Part shown: piece after piece, positions 23,263 to 31,410 of the stretch
How positions within the stretch are numbered: position 1 is the first letter of the stretch
Layout: the number at the start of each line of letters is the position of its first letter
Source: Flavonifractor sp. An92
Lineage (GTDB): Bacteria; Bacillota; Clostridia; Oscillospirales; Oscillospiraceae
DNA length: 64,000 bases
Assembly (NCBI RefSeq): GCF_002159175.1
Contig: NZ_NFGZ01000006.1
Span: 1 to 64,000, forward strand
Direction: 5' to 3'
Position numbers and translations under genes: made by a program
Notes under the pieces: model-generated
Databases searched by the model: none
What the model saw: the letters and a program-made list of their open reading frames with translations, nothing else
Told to the model about the DNA's origin: nothing

Positions 23263-23321
23263 TTTTGGTTCCCGCTCTGCTATCATGGAGCTATCCCGCA
23301 TGTGAAAGGAGCTGAGGCTCG

Positions 23322-23672
23322 ATGGAGCCCACCTACTGCAAACTGGAGATCTTCATCCCCGAGACCCATCTGGCCGTGCTGCAGGACGCCCTGGCCCAGG
23401 TGGACGCCGGACACATCGGCCGGTATGACCGCTGTCTCTCCTACAGTCCCGTCACCAGCTGCTGGCGGCCCCTGGAGGGGACGAACCCCTATCTGGGCGC
23501 GGTGGGCCAGGTGAGCACCGAGCCGGAGCTGAAGGTGGAGGTCACCTGCCTCCTGGCCCGGGTGGACGCCACCGTGGAGGCCGTGAAGCGGGTCCACCCC
23601 TACGAGGAGCCGGTCATCAATGTGATCCCCCTCTATCGCACGTCCTTCGCCCCGTCGGGTCCAGCGGATTGA
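23322..23672 (+). CDS. NIF3/YqfO C-terminal-like (CutA-like fold) protein, 116 aa
   Basis: The protein matches the small stand-alone form of the domain inserted in NIF3/YqfO proteins: KLEIFIPETHLAVLQDALAQ, AGHIGRYDRCLSYSPVTSCW, EGTNPYLGAVGQ and the closing VKRVHPYEEPVINVIPL. The fold is ferredoxin-like, similar to CutA, and generally trimeric; function is unknown but metal or nucleotide binding is suspected. GAAAGGAGCTGAGG precedes the ATG. Its last 56 bases overlap the end of the convergent cation transporter gene, and the final ten residues look like a non-conserved tail. Confidence 0.82.
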   Translation: MEPTYCKLEIFIPETHLAVLQDALAQVDAGHIGRYDRCLSYSPVTSCWRPLEGTNPYLGAVGQVSTEPELKVEVTCLLARVDATVEAVKRVHPYEEPVINVIPLYRTSFAPSGPAD

Positions 23673-24531
23673 CGTGGACCATGCAGTGCTTCACCTGGGG
23701 AAAGGCCCCCTCAATGGCGTGGTGGACCCGGGCGGCCACCCCGTGGGCCTGGGTGAGGGAGCTCCCGGCGTCGGCGCACAGGTCGATCTCCACATAGACC
23801 CGCTCGCCGAAGAGCCGGGTCTGGAGCCGGTCCAGCCGCAGCACGCCCTCCTGGGCCAGAGCCACGGTGCGCATGGCCTCCTCCAGCTCCCGGGGACAGG
23901 CGGTGTCGATCAATTTGGTCACCGCGTCCCGGAACACCTCCCAGGCCGCCTTCAGGATGAGCAGGCAGATGAGGACGCTGGCCAGCGGGTCCAGGGCGGG
24001 CAGACCCAGCCGCGCCCCCAGGATGCCCGCGAAGCTCCCCACGGAGGAGAGCGCGTCGGAGCGATGGTGCCAGGCGTCGGCCATCAGCGCCGGGGAGTCC
24101 GTCTGTTTGGCCACCCGCCGGGTGTACCAGTACATCCCCTCCTTGCACACGATGGAGAGCAAGGCCGCCCACAGCGCCACCGCGCCGGGCGCGGCCCGAC
24201 CGGCCGACTGCAAGGCGGAGCGGAGCCCCGCCCAGCCCACGCCCACACCGGTGGCTGCCAACAGTCCCGCCAGCAACAGGGCGGCCACGCACTCCAGCCG
24301 CTCATGCCCGAAGGGGTGTTCCCGGTCGGAGTCCTTCCCCGCCAGACGCACCCCCACCAGGACCACCAGGGTACTCAGCACATCCGACCCGGAGTGGACC
24401 GCGTCGGAGAGCATGGCCTGGGAGCCCCCCGCCACACCGGCCAGGAGCTTGATGGCGGTGAGCAGCACGTTGATCCACACCGTCACCACCGCCGCCCGGA
24501 CCACCTGATGTTGTCGCTTTGTCCCGTCCAT
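23617..24531 (-). CDS. Cation diffusion facilitator (CDF) metal exporter (304 aa)
   Basis: Six membrane segments and both CDF metal sites are visible: HSGSDVLSTLVVLVGV in helix 2 and HHRSDALSSVGSFAG in helix 5. The cytoplasmic C-terminal domain (RLQTRLFGERVYVEIDLCAD, HHAIEGAFPQVKHCMVHVNP) is present. The family exports Zn2+, Mn2+, Fe2+ or Co2+ in exchange for protons. Asp in the helix-5 HxxxD and the HxxxD of helix 2 are compatible with Zn or Mn; I cannot decide. Monocistronic, with GGGGGAGG before the ATG. Confidence 0.9.
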   Translation of the reverse strand: MDGTKRQHQVVRAAVVTVWINVLLTAIKLLAGVAGGSQAMLSDAVHSGSDVLSTLVVLVGVRLAGKDSDREHPFGHERLECVAALLLAGLLAATGVGVGWAGLRSALQSAGRAAPGAVALWAALLSIVCKEGMYWYTRRVAKQTDSPALMADAWHHRSDALSSVGSFAGILGARLGLPALDPLASVLICLLILKAAWEVFRDAVTKLIDTACPRELEEAMRTVALAQEGVLRLDRLQTRLFGERVYVEIDLCADAGSSLTQAHGVAARVHHAIEGAFPQVKHCMVHVNPLDPTGRRTCDRGGSH

Positions 24532-24617
24532 CCCGTTTCCTCCCCCGGCGCGCTCCGCCGGCCCCGCGTTTTCTGCTGGGCCAGTCTATGCGCGCGCTCC
24601 GCCGGAGGTGCGGACGG

Positions 24618-25103
24618 TCACTCCTCCTTGGTAAGGAGGAGCCCGGCCTCTCCCACGTCGATGGAGCCGTCTTTCAGAGAGATGAAGGGCGAGCAGGACA
24701 CCGTCTCCCCCTCATAGGTCAGGCGGATGTCCGCATCGGCGAAAATGTCGCTGACGTTGCACTGGAGGAGGAACGGGGCGCAATCCGGGTCCTCGTACAG
24801 CAGCACCGGCTGTGAGGTCTCCAGGTCGTTGCGGTACAGCTCCAGCTCCATACCGGAGTACCGGGGGATCACCAGATAGTAGTCTCCCCCGGAGAGGTAG
24901 TGGACCGGTAGTTCCGCGCGATCCAGATAGCGCTCGGCGTAGTAGTCCAGGTCCTCCGGCTTCTGGTAGCCCAGATAGGCCACGGCGTAGAGCTGTCCCT
25001 CCGCAAAGGGGATGTTCTCGGTGCGGCTGGCCTGGGGCTGACCGGCGCACCCGGCCAGCAGGCCCAGGCTCAGCAGCAGCGCCGGTACGGTGATCGGTTT
25101 CAT
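24618..25103 (-). CDS. Small lipoprotein of unknown function (161 aa)
   Basis: A lipoprotein signal (VPALLLSLGLLAGCAGQPQA, lipobox LAGC) is followed by a mixed alpha/beta domain with no recognised family: LYAVAYLGYQKPEDLDYYAE, GGDYYLVIPRYSGMELELYR, GETVSCSPFISLKDG. It should be anchored on the outside of the membrane. A hairpin (CCCCGGC/GCCGGGG) lies upstream near 25125-25145. No operon partner is evident. Confidence 0.7.
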   Translation of the reverse strand: MKPITVPALLLSLGLLAGCAGQPQASRTENIPFAEGQLYAVAYLGYQKPEDLDYYAERYLDRAELPVHYLSGGDYYLVIPRYSGMELELYRNDLETSQPVLLYEDPDCAPFLLQCNVSDIFADADIRLTYEGETVSCSPFISLKDGSIDVGEAGLLLTKEE

Positions 25104-25218
25104 GGCGTTCCCTCCTTGTCCCGCCCCGGCACTCCGCCGGGGCTTCTTGGCACCATTCTACCACAGTCCACCCCGCCGCGCCAGAGGCGGCCCAAAACAC
25201 TATGCTGACTGTTAAGTG

Positions 25219-25247
25219 TTGTTTTATGGCGATTCCAGCGTTATAAT
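25219..25247 (+). promoter_or_regulatory. Promoter of the large BRCT gene
   Basis: TTGTTT, 17-base spacer, TATAAT, 64 bases before the start codon. Confidence 0.6.
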
Positions 25248-25311
25248 GGCGCTATATGAGAGAATTCGTTCTGCCGCATATAGCAGTGGAACCGCAGGAG
25301 GAGGAACAGCC

Positions 25312-28300
25312 ATGAAACTTACAGGGCTCTCAGAAGAAGGAAAACGTCTGGAAATCCCGGGCGGACTCAGCGTGCAGCTGCCCCCCGGCGCGGCCTACGG
25401 AACAGACAACGATGGCGATCTGATCCTGTACCGCTTCGATCCGGTCCCGTCGGGCTACCGGGCGGGCAGTTTCGAGGTGGCGGATGAGACTCCCTTTGCC
25501 TGGAAGCTCAGCGGACTGAAGGAACGGGTCACCCTGAGCGTAGAGGAATCGGTCCCCCTGGATGAGGTCCGGGGGGAGGCGGAGAAGGCCCTGCGGGGCA
25601 TCGCGGAAAACCTCACCGCCGGTGAGGAGTCCCAGGAGCCCTACGAACCCGGCTCCAGCACCCAGGTAGAGGAGACCGAGGACGGCTTCACCATCCGTTC
25701 CAATCTCTCCATCTCCAACGCCGGGGGCTCCTATCAGCTGCTGCCCCTGGAGGGGGACCGGATCGGTATGCTGGTGAAGAAGAAATTCCAACTCTTCGGC
25801 GTCACACTCACCCTTACGTATCTCTTTGTAGCGGTATGGGTGGGCCGCGTGGTGAAGATCTACCTGTCCACGGCGGCGGTCCCCAACGCCGGGGAGGGCT
25901 TTGAGGAGCTGACCGGCGCCTTCGCTCCCCTCCTCCAGACCGCCGAGCTGGACCCGGAGCAGGCCAAGCCCCCCGAGGAAAAACCCATGCAGAACGCCGC
26001 CGAAGTGCTGGAGCGCCTGGACCTCACTCAGGGCGAGCGGGTGGAGGCGGGCGAGTTCTCCGTGCTGGTGCCCAAGGGCCTCCGCTTTACCCGGGAGGTC
26101 AACCCGGACCGGCGGCTGCTCACCTGCGCGCCGGATGACATTTCCTTTGACGAGGAGGGCTGGGACACCCGCTGCGGCATGGCCTTCACCCTCCAGAAGG
26201 GGACCCCCGTCCCCACCTCCCTGACCCACCCGCTGGACACCCCGGAGGGACAGAGCGAGGCGGACGCCCTGCTAAACAGTTTGAACCTCTCCGGCATAGG
26301 GCAGACCGTCAAAAACAGCCAGGTGGGGCAGCTCACCACCCCGGTCCGGGCGGCGGAGTATTGCATCTCCTATGAGCTGGCCGACGACAACCCGGTGGAG
26401 GTCATCTTCCGGTATTTTATCGTCACCCACCATTTCCTGTACACCGGCCAGTACATCGGACGTAAAACCGCCCTGGGCGAGGACGCTCCGGAGCGGCACC
26501 GCGCTGTGCTGGAGGGCTGGCTGTGCGCCTTCCAGTTCGTAGGCGGCGGCGAGGCCCTCTCCGCCGCGGAGGGCAAGGAGGCCCTGGGCGAGCTGGCCGG
26601 AGCCGACGGACACCTGGACGGCCTCAAGGGCGTGGCTCTCTTCTTCCAGGACGTGCTCTTCTTCCACGACGAGCATCTGGTCTGGGACGGCAAGCACCAC
26701 AAGACCCAGCAGCTCCAGTTCAACTCCGCCAAAATGGGGGAGTACGCCTCCCTCCTGTTCAATCTGGACCGTCTCTCCCAGGAGACCCTGCGTCTGGTTG
26801 GGTCCATGGAGGAAAATGAGGCCCTCCGCATCCCCGCCGCAAAGCTGGGCGAGGAGCTGCGCACCTTCCTCCACGGCGCCGACCTCACCGGCGCGGTGCT
26901 GTTCCACCTGGCCGGATACCACCTCTTCCACTTCCAGGAGACAGGCGAGAACGCCTATCGCATCCTGATGGATGAGCGCATCCAGCGCACGGTCCCGGAG
27001 CCCGTGGCCTATCTGACCACCTTCCTGGGGGCCCTGCGGGCTTACAACGGGAACAGCGCCCCCTTTACCGCCGAGGAGGGCCCTGTCTATCGGGCCATCG
27101 ACGTGCCCGACCTCTTCCACGACGGCGGACCCGCCCTGGCCACCGACGAGGACCTGGAAGGGCCGGAGGAGATCGACTGGGAGGCCCAGGAGCGGGCCCG
27201 TCTGGCTGCCGTCCCCTTCGATGACGGCGCGGCGGTGACGGTCGCGGGAAGCACCTTCGTCCTCACCGGCGATTTCCAGTACCAGAAGGGCAGCCGGGAC
27301 CTTATCGCCCAGGAGATCACCGCCCGGGGCGGTCGGGTCACCGGCGCCATCAGCGGCAAGACCACCTATCTGGTCATCGGCAGCCAGGGCAACTTCGGCC
27401 AGCGGAAGGTGGATCAGGTCCAGGAGCAGCGCGCCAAGGGCAAGGAGATCCAGATCATCCGGGAGGACGCGCTGGTCCAGGCGCTGAAAACCAAGCCCGC
27501 CGCCAAGGCTGCTCCGACCAAGTCTGCGTCCAAATCCGCCGCCTCCAAACCTGTCTCCAAGTCCCCCTCCACCCCCAAGCGCTCCACCCCCACCCGGAGT
27601 GCGTCCAAGCCCACCTCGTCGGACAGCTCGGTGCGCATCGAGCACATCCAGCCCGAACCCGGAGAGTTCATGCGCCTCCAGGTCACCGTGGACCTGCCTG
27701 GGCTGGACGACACGCCGGAAGATGTGCGTGCGGCGCAGCGTCAGGCCAAGAAACAGAAGCAGGACATCCAGAAACAGATCAACAACGACCGGCTCAAGGA
27801 CATCAACGAAAAGCGCAAAGAGGCGGACGGCAAATTCCAGCGCGCGTGGAAAAAGCTCCACGACGACTACCGCAAGCAGTATGATGAGCTGGGCCAACAG
27901 CGCCTGGAACATCAGGCGGCGCTGGAGGCCGCCCAGCGCACTCTGGGCACCCTGGGCTTCTTCCAGTTTTCCAGGAAGCGCGACCTGCGCCAGCAGATCG
28001 CGGCCTTCACCACACAGCTCCAGGCGCTGGACCAGAAGCTGAAGCAGCTGGTGGACGAGGAAACGAAAAAAATCAAAGAGCTCAACCACAAGCTCCGGGG
28101 CAAGGTGTCCAAGGAGGCTCAGGATGCCTCCTACTTCGTCATGCTGGACACCACCGGCCAGGAACAGAATGTGCTGTACAACGTGTTGAGCAACCTATCC
28201 GAGCGCCCCAGCTCCCGGGATCAGGTGATGCAGCACCTCACCTATTCCCTGGGCAATGACTGGACCTACACCCATCTCAACCGCGCCCTGCGCAACCCCT

Positions 28301-28386
28301 TCATCCGTACCGTCACCCTGGAACTGCCCACCATTCGGCCCGACGGCACTGTCGGCACCGAAACAGTATCCGGGTACGGGTTCTAA
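25312..28386 (+). CDS. Large multi-domain protein with internal BRCT domain (1024 aa)
   Basis: The start follows GGAGGAGGAAC; a longer in-frame version would begin before the ribosome site. Visible parts: an N-terminal region of about 480 residues with repeated LSVEES/PxGxxxxx modules and one hydrophobic segment (about 165-190, GVTLTLTYLFVAVWVGRVVK); a middle domain around 480-640; a BRCT domain near 642-720 (GSTFVLTGDFQYQKGSRDLI, SGKTTYLVIGSQGNFG); a Lys/Ser/Pro linker (725-770, SASK repeats); a long coiled coil (about 800-940); and a C-terminal 70-residue domain that may be a winged helix (NVLSNLSERPSSRDQVMQHL). I know no characterised protein of this layout. BRCT domains bind phosphorylated or DNA ends, but the rest gives no function. 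Confidence 0.75.
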   Translation: MKLTGLSEEGKRLEIPGGLSVQLPPGAAYGTDNDGDLILYRFDPVPSGYRAGSFEVADETPFAWKLSGLKERVTLSVEESVPLDEVRGEAEKALRGIAENLTAGEESQEPYEPGSSTQVEETEDGFTIRSNLSISNAGGSYQLLPLEGDRIGMLVKKKFQLFGVTLTLTYLFVAVWVGRVVKIYLSTAAVPNAGEGFEELTGAFAPLLQTAELDPEQAKPPEEKPMQNAAEVLERLDLTQGERVEAGEFSVLVPKGLRFTREVNPDRRLLTCAPDDISFDEEGWDTRCGMAFTLQKGTPVPTSLTHPLDTPEGQSEADALLNSLNLSGIGQTVKNSQVGQLTTPVRAAEYCISYELADDNPVEVIFRYFIVTHHFLYTGQYIGRKTALGEDAPERHRAVLEGWLCAFQFVGGGEALSAAEGKEALGELAGADGHLDGLKGVALFFQDVLFFHDEHLVWDGKHHKTQQLQFNSAKMGEYASLLFNLDRLSQETLRLVGSMEENEALRIPAAKLGEELRTFLHGADLTGAVLFHLAGYHLFHFQETGENAYRILMDERIQRTVPEPVAYLTTFLGALRAYNGNSAPFTAEEGPVYRAIDVPDLFHDGGPALATDEDLEGPEEIDWEAQERARLAAVPFDDGAAVTVAGSTFVLTGDFQYQKGSRDLIAQEITARGGRVTGAISGKTTYLVIGSQGNFGQRKVDQVQEQRAKGKEIQIIREDALVQALKTKPAAKAAPTKSASKSAASKPVSKSPSTPKRSTPTRSASKPTSSDSSVRIEHIQPEPGEFMRLQVTVDLPGLDDTPEDVRAAQRQAKKQKQDIQKQINNDRLKDINEKRKEADGKFQRAWKKLHDDYRKQYDELGQQRLEHQAALEAAQRTLGTLGFFQFSRKRDLRQQIAAFTTQLQALDQKLKQLVDEETKKIKELNHKLRGKVSKEAQDASYFVMLDTTGQEQNVLYNVLSNLSERPSSRDQVMQHLTYSLGNDWTYTHLNRALRNPFIRTVTLELPTIRPDGTVGTETVSGYGF

Positions 28387-28400
28387 GCCAGAATCGCCGA

Positions 28401-28437
28401 GAAAAGGCCTGTAACCGCTGGTTACAGGCCTTTTTTA
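28401..28437 (+). terminator. Terminator of the BRCT gene
   Basis: AAAAGGCCTGTAACC and GGTTACAGGCCTTTT form a perfect stem followed by TT. Confidence 0.85.
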
Positions 28438-28447
28438 CAAATGTAAA

Positions 28448-30364
28448 TTAGTGTTTTTCTTTCACAACGGCCTCCACGCCCACCAGGTCCACGGTGGCCT
28501 TGGCCGTCTCGTTCAGCTCGTGATACTCCGGGATGGAGCCCACGATATTCTCCGCCAGCCAGTCCATGCCGATGATCTGCTCCGGGGTCAGATCGCCATC
28601 CAGCACCCGCCCGTCCTGGGCGTAGAGCTTGCCCCGGAACGGGTAGCACAGGTCGGCGCGGATGCTGTTCTGGAGGAGGTCCGCCAGCTTCTGGGTGCTG
28701 GGGGGCACCTTGGCCGTGCAGCGGAGGGCCACCACACCGGCCGACATGCCCCAGTAGTAGTTGAGGGCCTTTCCGCTCTCCTGATACTCCGCCTGGAAGG
28801 AGCGGTCCTGGATACGCCGGAGCATGGCCTCATAGTAGACCCCCCACCGCCACACTGGCGCGGCCAGGATCACCCGGTCCTCCCCGGAGATGAGGGACAG
28901 GCCGAAGCTGGTCCAGCTCCGGTCGCCCTTCCGGGTCAGGTCCCGGGAGGAGATGAGGCGGATGTTCCGGTCGGTGAGCCGCCGGATGGCGGCCTCCGCG
29001 CCGCCCACCGTGGACCACTCCAGGTAGACCTTGATGCGGGGATTGACCATCTGGGCCCCCAGCGCAAAGGCGTTGATGCCGGCGATCTGCCCGTAAATGG
29101 GGTAGTCGCACAGATAGCCCACGTCGTCGGTCCCGGCCAGGCTCCCCGCGATGGCGCCGATGATGAACTTCGCCTCGTACATCCGGGCGTAGTAGGTGCG
29201 GATGTACCGGTGGGACTTGTTGAGGGAGCAGTTGAGGATGGTGACCCGGGGCTCCTCCACCGCCGCCCGCAGGGAGGCGGGCAGCAGCCGGGGCGAGGTG
29301 GTGAAGATGACCGTATTCCCGTCGGCAATGGCCTGCCGGATGACGGCCAGAGGGTCGGACTCCAGGGCGTTGAAGTAGGCGGTGGTGCGGATGGCGTCGC
29401 CGAACACCCGCTGGACGTGGAGCCGTCCCAGCTCGTGGCTGTTGGTCCAACCGGACTCGGTGGGGGTCTTGTCGTGGATGAAGGCCACCCGCATGGCCCC
29501 CTTCTCCCCCACCGCGAACACCTTGGCCAGCAGGCCCGGCTTCTTCTCCTCCGGCGTCAGCTTCACGTCGATGGGGTCCTGCTCCTGCTGGAGGACAATC
29601 TCCTCCCAGACGTTCCGCACCAGGCCGAAGATCTCCGAGGGGGTCTTGCCCCGCAGGGCCTGATAGCCGTAGACCTGGATCACCGCCAGCATGGCGTCCC
29701 CCACGGTGGAGCGGAGCTGTCTGCCGCCGTGGGCCTCATAGGCCTCCCGGAAGGAGAAATAGGCGGCCGAAAAATCCCGGCGCTCCTCCTCGCTCCACAG
29801 CTCGTTGGGCCCCTTCCCCAACCGCTGCTGGAGCTGGAGGTAGCTGCCCGGCTTGGAGAACTCCACAAAGCTCACCCGGCTGAGCTGGTAGAACTCCAGC
29901 AGCTCATAGTAGAGCTCCACCTCCCGCGCGCCGCTGCGCGGGGGCAGGATGCGGGTGATGGAGGCGCGGATGGTGTCGCCCCCGAAAAATTTCAGCACGC
30001 TGACCCGCTTGTTGCCCTCCTGGACGTAGTAGCGGTTCATGTACTCGTAGACCTTGATGGGGTCCCGGATGCCCTCCTCGATGTGGGCCTGACAGAGGGC
30101 CTTCCACTTGGTGGCGAACTCCGAGTCCTCCCCCAGCATGGGCATGAAGTTCCGGGCAAAGGCGTTGGTCCGCACCCCGGTACAGGTGCCCACCACGAAC
30201 TCCAGCGGGATGGACTGGGTCCCCAGGTCGATCCCCCGGTTCAGCCGGTCCCGGGGCACGAAGTCGTCCAGGACCGGAAGATAGGGGTACTCGCCCCGGG
30301 AGGTACAGGCGCGAAATTCCTTCTGGGCGCGCCGCTGCGCTTCTTTGTAGTAGAGCCTGGGCAT
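28448..30364 (-). CDS. Cytoplasmic ParB-like plus BMP-type ligand-binding protein (638 aa)
   Basis: Two parts are seen. Residues 1-270 contain a ParB/sulfiredoxin-like element (DPIKVYEYMNRYYVQEGNKR, VSVLKFFGG). Residues 300-638 match the BMP/PnrA periplasmic-binding fold used for purine nucleosides: MRVAFIHDKTPTESGWTNSH, NTVIFTTSPRL, KFIIGAIAGSLAGTDDVGYL, INAFALGAQMVNPRIKVYLE. There is no signal peptide or lipobox, so unlike normal BMP proteins it should be in the cytoplasm. It could sense a nucleoside-like ligand and act through the ParB-like module on DNA or a nucleotide. It is divergent from an AraC regulator. Ribosome site GGAAAGGAG. Confidence 0.72.
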   Translation of the reverse strand: MPRLYYKEAQRRAQKEFRACTSRGEYPYLPVLDDFVPRDRLNRGIDLGTQSIPLEFVVGTCTGVRTNAFARNFMPMLGEDSEFATKWKALCQAHIEEGIRDPIKVYEYMNRYYVQEGNKRVSVLKFFGGDTIRASITRILPPRSGAREVELYYELLEFYQLSRVSFVEFSKPGSYLQLQQRLGKGPNELWSEEERRDFSAAYFSFREAYEAHGGRQLRSTVGDAMLAVIQVYGYQALRGKTPSEIFGLVRNVWEEIVLQQEQDPIDVKLTPEEKKPGLLAKVFAVGEKGAMRVAFIHDKTPTESGWTNSHELGRLHVQRVFGDAIRTTAYFNALESDPLAVIRQAIADGNTVIFTTSPRLLPASLRAAVEEPRVTILNCSLNKSHRYIRTYYARMYEAKFIIGAIAGSLAGTDDVGYLCDYPIYGQIAGINAFALGAQMVNPRIKVYLEWSTVGGAEAAIRRLTDRNIRLISSRDLTRKGDRSWTSFGLSLISGEDRVILAAPVWRWGVYYEAMLRRIQDRSFQAEYQESGKALNYYWGMSAGVVALRCTAKVPPSTQKLADLLQNSIRADLCYPFRGKLYAQDGRVLDGDLTPEQIIGMDWLAENIVGSIPEYHELNETAKATVDLVGVEAVVKEKH

Positions 30365-30444
30365 GGCCGATCTCCTTTCCCGCCTCTGCTTCCCCGCGGA
30401 AGCAGCTCAGATGGTCTGGTCGAAATTCCAGCTGTGGTTTGCGC

Positions 30445-30473
30445 TTGGTATCCGCCGGTATCTATGTTATACT
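30445..30473 (+). promoter_or_regulatory. Promoter of AraC regulator gene
   Basis: TTGGTA, 17-base spacer, TATACT, 37 bases before the start codon. Confidence 0.55.
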
Positions 30474-30510
30474 AAAGAGTAAGAATGTGTCGCGATCAGG
30501 AGGAAGCTGG

Positions 30511-31371
30511 ATGAGAGATTTTTCCTTTTCTGTTTTCCCGAACGAGAACTTTCTGGACCTGCGCATCTATCAGTACGGCTATGAACAGTGTGAGCCGCTG
30601 CATTCCTTCGGCCCGTTCGTCCGAAATCACTATCTGTTCCACTACATCATCTCCGGCCGGGGCACGCTGGACGCCACCGGCGAGGACGGCGTGACCACGC
30701 GCCGGTATGAGCTCCACGCCGGGCAGGGCTTTCTCATCTGTCCCGGCCTCATCAACACCTATTTTGCCGACGAGACCCACCCCTGGAAGTATGTCTGGGT
30801 GGAGTTTGACGGCCTCCACGCCTCGGAGTTTCTGCGCTACGCCGGACTCACCGCCGCCCAGCCCATCTATCAGGCGGACAGCGACGAGCAGAGCCAGGAG
30901 GTCCGGGACCGGATGCTCTACATCGCGGACCACTCCGACGCCTCCACCCTCCACCTGATCGGCTATCTCTACCTGTTCATGGACGCGCTGATCCGCACCT
31001 CCTCCACCCGGCTGAGCGCCCAGGGAAGCCAGATCAAGGACTTCTACATCCAGGAGGCGGTCAACTACATCGAGCAGAACTACCAGCGGGACCTGACCGT
31101 GGAGGAGGTGGCCGACGCCTGCCGCCTGAACCGCAGCTATTTCAGCAAACTCTTCAAGGACAACATGGGCTGTCCGCCCCAGGAGTTCCTGATCGGGGTG
31201 CGCCTGGCCAAGGCGGCCGAGATGATGTGCAACGGCAACGCCCCCATCAGCGAGATCGCCGTCCGGTGCGGCTATTCCAACCAGTTCCACTTCTCCCGCG
31301 CCTTCAAAAAACGCTACGGCGAGCCGCCCCAGAAGTGGCGGGCGCAGAACCGAAAACATTCCAGGACCTAA
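30511..31371 (+). CDS. AraC-family regulator (286 aa), likely for the alpha-galactosidase locus
   Basis: The N-terminal cupin-like sensor (SGRGTLDATGEDGV, HAGQGFLICPGLINTYFADE, WKYVWVEFDGLHASEFL) is typical of sugar-responsive AraC proteins of the MsmR/RafR type. The C-terminal double helix-turn-helix (about 185-283) reads DLTVEEVADACRLNRSYFSK, APISEIAVRCGYSNQFHFSR. AGGAGG precedes the ATG. The gene is convergent with the alpha-galactosidase gene and shares a terminator with it; alpha-galactoside sensing is an inference from this position and subfamily. Confidence 0.88.
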   Translation: MRDFSFSVFPNENFLDLRIYQYGYEQCEPLHSFGPFVRNHYLFHYIISGRGTLDATGEDGVTTRRYELHAGQGFLICPGLINTYFADETHPWKYVWVEFDGLHASEFLRYAGLTAAQPIYQADSDEQSQEVRDRMLYIADHSDASTLHLIGYLYLFMDALIRTSSTRLSAQGSQIKDFYIQEAVNYIEQNYQRDLTVEEVADACRLNRSYFSKLFKDNMGCPPQEFLIGVRLAKAAEMMCNGNAPISEIAVRCGYSNQFHFSRAFKKRYGEPPQKWRAQNRKHSRT

Positions 31372-31376
31372 AACAG

Positions 31377-31410
31377 AGGGCTGGCCGCAGAACCGCGGCC
31401 AGCCCTTGGT
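31377..31410. terminator. Bidirectional terminator between AraC and alpha-galactosidase genes
   Basis: AGGGCTGGCCGC / GCGGCCAGCCCT, a 12-bp perfect stem with a 6-nt loop, A-rich before and T-rich after. Confidence 0.8.

Noticed and set aside
25216-25311. N-terminal extension of the 1024-residue BRCT protein
   Set aside because: The extension overlaps the promoter and lies before a clear GGAGGAGG ribosome site, so the start is at 25312.
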